Shown piece after piece: positions 61,047 to 64,000 of a stretch of 64,000 nucleotides of DNA. The translations under genes were made by a program, and so were the position numbers. Position 1 is the stretch's first letter. Each line of letters starts with the position of its first letter. The notes under the pieces were generated by a model, which saw only the letters and a program-made list of their open reading frames with translations, made no database searches and had not been told where the DNA came from. The stretch covers positions 16,758 to 80,757 of the forward strand of contig JAICXQ010000004.1 of assembly GCA_025980325.1 (NCBI GenBank). The letters are read 5' to 3'. Source of the DNA: Frankiales bacterium (lineage in GTDB: Bacteria > Actinomycetota > Actinomycetes > JAFAQI01).

Positions 61047-61742
61047 TCAGCCCTTCTCCGCGAGGGTGACCTCGACCCCGCCGACGAGGTCGGTGCAGAC
61101 GTTGTAGATGAACGCGGTGACCGTCGCGAACGCGGTGAACAGGATGACGTTGATGATCCCGACCACGGCCGCGATCGTCAGCACCCGGCTGAAGCTCAAC
61201 CAGGCCGCGATCCCGCTGCTGTTCTTGCCGCCCTCGACGTCACGCAGAAACGACCGGATCGAGTTGAGCACGCCCATCGCGTCGACGATCCCGTACAGCG
61301 CGACGACCGCCACGAGCAGGACGATCAGGCCGGACAGCGAGTAGACGAACGAGAACTTCAGCGTCGACCACGGGTCGATCCGCTTGAGCGTCAACCGCGC
61401 GCGGCGGCCGCTCTTGCGGGTCGCGGCCCCGGCGCCGACCGTGACCGCCCGCTGTTGCTGGGTCGCCGCCGCCGGACGGGGCACCGCCGGCTTCGGCGGC
61501 GCACTCGCGGGGACCACCGGACGGGCCGGCGCGCTCGGACCGGGCGCCGGAGCGCTCGGCGGCGACGGAGACGGGCCAGCGGGCGACGGGCCAGCCGGCG
61601 ACGGGCCAGCCGGACCGGGCGCAGGGACAGGCCGGCTCACCGGCGACGCCGCTCCGGGCCAGCCGATCGGCGCAGGCTCGCGCGCGGGCTGGCCGGAGGG
61701 CGGCGACGGCCGGTACGGCGGCCGATCCCCGTCGCTCGTCAC
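61047..61742 (-). CDS. DUF3566 membrane protein
   Basis: A 231-residue protein. The N-terminal ~110 residues are Pro/Ser/Gly/Ala-rich with a short tandem repeat (PAGPS units, 15-bp DNA repeats near 61560-61620). The conserved DUF3566 domain follows: [24 protein letters not shown], two TM helices (~140-160 and ~195-215), and the end [19 protein letters not shown]. It is found downstream of gyrA in most actinomycetes. The GTG overlaps the gyrA stop (GTGA). Function unknown. Confidence 0.92.
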   Translation of the reverse strand: MTSDGDRPPYRPSPPSGQPAREPAPIGWPGAASPVSRPVPAPGPAGPSPAGPSPAGPSPSPPSAPAPGPSAPARPVVPASAPPKPAVPRPAAATQQQRAVTVGAGAATRKSGRRARLTLKRIDPWSTLKFSFVYSLSGLIVLLVAVVALYGIVDAMGVLNSIRSFLRDVEGGKNSSGIAAWLSFSRVLTIAAVVGIINVILFTAFATVTAFIYNVCTDLVGGVEVTLAEKG

Positions 61743-64000
61743 TTCTCGCCGTTCTCCGTATCCGGCTCGGCGTTACGAGCCACCGCGACGACCGATTGAT
61801 TCTCGGGCAGGTTGATCAGCCGCACGCCCATAGTCTGCCGCCCGGTCCGCCGTACCTCTCCGGCAGTGGTCCGGATGACGCCGCCGTCGGAGCGGATCGC
61901 GAACAGCTCGTCCTCCGGCCGCACGACCAGCGCGCCGACCAGCTGGCCGCGGGTCGAGACGATCTTCGCGGTGAACACGCCCCGGCCGCCGCGGCCCTGC
62001 GGGTTGTACTCCTTCACCCGGGTCCGCTTGGCGAACCCGCCGTCGGTCGCGACCAGCAGGTCGACCTCGCCCTCGTCGGATCCGAGCGCGACGACGTCCA
62101 TCGACAACAGCTCGTCGCCTTCGGCGAAGCGCATCCCGATCACACCGGAGGTCTGCCGGCCCATCGGCCGCAGCGCCTCGTCGTCGCCGTGGAACCGGAT
62201 CGACATCGCCTTGCGCGACACGAGCAGCAGGTCGTCGTCCGCGGACATCAACGCGGCCGAGATCAGCTCGTCGCCTTCGCGCAGGTTGATCGCGATGACG
62301 CCGCCGGTCCGGTTGGAGTCGAAGTCGGTCAGCGCCGTCTTCTTCACCAGCCCGAACTTCGTCGCGAGCACGAGGTACGGCGCGGCCGTGTAGTCCTTGA
62401 TCGTCATGACCTGGGCGATGCGCTCGTCGGGCTGGAAGCCGAGGATGTTCGCGACGTGCTGGCCCCGCGCGGCGCGCCCGGCTTCTTGCAGCTCGTGCGC
62501 CTTCGCCCGGTAGACCCGGCCCTTGTTGGTGAAGAACAGCACCCAGTGGTGTGTCGTCGTGACGAAGAAGTGGTCGACGATGTCGTCCTGCTTCAACGTC
62601 GCGCCGGCGACGCCCTTGCCGCCCCGGCGCTGCGACCGGTAGAGGTCGGTCTTCGTCCGCTTCGCGTACCCGCCGTGGGTGATCGTGACGACGACGTCTT
62701 CCTCGGCGATCAGGTCCTCCATGGACATGTCGCCCTCGTACGCCGTCAGCCGGGTACGCCGCTCGTCGCCGTACTTGCGGGTGATCTCGCCGAGCTCCTC
62801 GCCGATGATCTCGCGCTGCCGCGCCTCGCTGGCGAGGATCGCGTTGCACTCGGCGATCTTCTCCATCCACTTGTCGTACTCGTTCTGCAGTTCTTGGCGC
62901 TCCAAGGCGGCGAGCTTGCGCAACTGCATGTCGAGGATCGCGCGGGCCTGAATCTCGTCGATGTCGAGCAGCGCGATCAGGCCGGTCTGGGCCGCGGCCG
63001 CGGACTCGCTCGCGCGGATCAGCGCGATGACCTCGTCGATGCGGTCGATCGCCTTGAGCAGGCCACGCAGGATGTGCGCGCGGGCCTCGGCTTCGCGCAG
63101 CCGGTACTGCGTACGGCGGACGATCACGTCGACCTGGTGCGCGACGTAGTACCGGACCATCTGGCCGACGTTGAGCGTGCGCGGCACGCCGTCGACCAGC
63201 GCCATCATGTTCGCGCCGAAGGTGTCCTGCAGTTGCGTGTGCTTGTACAGGTTGTTGAGCACGACCTTCGCGACCGCGTCGCGCTTGAGCACGATGACGA
63301 GCCGCTGCCCGGTGCGCGCACTCGACTCGTCGCGGACGTCGGCGATGCCGCCGATCTTGCCGTCGCGGACGAGGTCGGCGATCTTCTCCGCTAGCGCGTC
63401 GCGGTTGACCTGGTACGGCAGTTCGGTGACGACCAGTTGCTGGCGGCCGCGGGCGTCTTCCTCGGCCTCGACGACGGCGCGCATCCGGATCGAGCCGCGG
63501 CCGGTGCGCAACGCCTGGTCGATCCCGTCGCGGCCGACGATCAGCGCGCCGGTCGGGAAGTCCGGACCCTTGATCCGCTCGACACAGGCTTCGAGCAGTT
63601 CGTCGTCGGTCGCGGTCGGATGCTCGAGGTACCACTGCACCGCCGACGACACCTCGCCGAGGTTGTGCGGCGGGACGTTCGTCGCCATGCCGACCGCGAT
63701 GCCGGCCGACCCGTTGACGAGCAGGTTGGGGAACCGGCTCGGCAACACGATCGGCTCTTGACCGCGCTGGTCGTAGTTGGGCGCGAAGTCGACGGTCTCC
63801 TCGCCGATGTCGCGCAGCAGCTCCATCGCGAGCGGCGCCATCCGGCACTCGGTGTAACGCGGCGCCGCCGGCGGGTCGTTGCCGGGCGAGCCGAAGTTGC
63901 CCTGGCCGTCGACCAACGGCAGCCGCATCGCCCACGGCTGGGCGAGCCGCACCAACGTGTCGTAGATCGGCTGGTCACCGTGCGGGTGGTAGTTGCCCAT
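61739..64000 (-). CDS. gyrA: DNA gyrase subunit A (5' part cut by the window)
   Basis: The 753 C-terminal residues of GyrA. The first Met seen (MGNYHPHGD) is internal, and the gene continues beyond 64000. The quinolone-resistance region, catalytic Tyr (APRYTECR), [19 protein letters not shown], the coiled coil ([21 protein letters not shown]) and the C-terminal pinwheel with the GyrA-box-like QRRGGKG at ~460-466 are present. Gyrase introduces negative supercoils with GyrB. The two positions after HPHGD are Gln-Pro rather than the usual Ala/Ser-Ser/Ala. Confidence 0.97.
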   Translation of the reverse strand: MGNYHPHGDQPIYDTLVRLAQPWAMRLPLVDGQGNFGSPGNDPPAAPRYTECRMAPLAMELLRDIGEETVDFAPNYDQRGQEPIVLPSRFPNLLVNGSAGIAVGMATNVPPHNLGEVSSAVQWYLEHPTATDDELLEACVERIKGPDFPTGALIVGRDGIDQALRTGRGSIRMRAVVEAEEDARGRQQLVVTELPYQVNRDALAEKIADLVRDGKIGGIADVRDESSARTGQRLVIVLKRDAVAKVVLNNLYKHTQLQDTFGANMMALVDGVPRTLNVGQMVRYYVAHQVDVIVRRTQYRLREAEARAHILRGLLKAIDRIDEVIALIRASESAAAAQTGLIALLDIDEIQARAILDMQLRKLAALERQELQNEYDKWMEKIAECNAILASEARQREIIGEELGEITRKYGDERRTRLTAYEGDMSMEDLIAEEDVVVTITHGGYAKRTKTDLYRSQRRGGKGVAGATLKQDDIVDHFFVTTTHHWVLFFTNKGRVYRAKAHELQEAGRAARGQHVANILGFQPDERIAQVMTIKDYTAAPYLVLATKFGLVKKTALTDFDSNRTGGVIAINLREGDELISAALMSADDDLLLVSRKAMSIRFHGDDEALRPMGRQTSGVIGMRFAEGDELLSMDVVALGSDEGEVDLLVATDGGFAKRTRVKEYNPQGRGGRGVFTAKIVSTRGQLVGALVVRPEDELFAIRSDGGVIRTTAGEVRRTGRQTMGVRLINLPENQSVVAVARNAEPDTENGEK

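Overview
This is a chromosomal segment of a high-GC actinomycete (Actinomycetota). The evidence is the order fhaA-fhaB-pstP-rodA-pbpA-pknA-pknB, then pabA, a class E sortase, a DUF881 protein, crgA, rhomboid, cyclophilin, tRNA-Ala, a DLW-39-like peptide, tRNA-Ile, DUF3566 and gyrA. That order is the conserved neighbourhood of the chromosome origin, so the right end lies close to oriC/gyrB. The genus cannot be fixed from sequence alone. GTG starts, 4-base ATGA/GTGA overlaps and probable leaderless starts are common.

Layout. (1) 1-13.9 kb, metabolism and transport: a fused branched-chain-amino-acid-type permease with two ATPases (+) converges on its candidate lipoprotein receptor, which ends a thiamine operon thiO-thiS-thiG-CmpB-like-receptor (-). 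thiE is divergent. A second group reads metallopeptidase-Fpg/Nei-EamA-[TPP riboswitch]-cytX-thiD (-). (2) 14-33 kb, variable region: a membrane protein with a possible winged helix, a sigma factor carrying a membrane anchor, a previously hidden 58-residue secreted peptide, a ~1950-residue NHL/Asp-box surface protein with a divergent Asp-box partner, a large LuxR regulator with three small downstream genes, a DUF11 protein, and a membrane sensor next to a PAS-EAL phosphodiesterase.

(3) 33.1-41.7 kb: an 8.6-kb integrated element lies between a 23-bp duplication of the 3' part of tRNA-Leu(CAG). Its integrase is truncated, so it is probably immobile. It is a defence island. It holds a divergent XRE regulator and a five-gene coupled operon: TRIP13-like AAA+ ATPase, an unrecognised 161-residue protein, HORMA protein, CD-NTase and S-4TM pore-forming effector. 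That is a type III CBASS with one unexplained component. A GmrSD-type (DUF262-DUF1524) restriction gene follows, preceded by two tandem palindromes, then a small membrane-anchored protein.

(4) 41.8-64 kb: the cell-wall growth and Ser/Thr kinase operon and its conserved neighbours, ending in gyrA, which is cut by the window edge. Points to note here are a PknB with altered HRD and DFG motifs, DnaA-box-like sites after crgA, a leaderless metallo-beta-lactamase/Rieske fusion, a 41-codon gene starting 1 nt after tRNA-Ile, and unusual residues at the GyrA quinolone positions.
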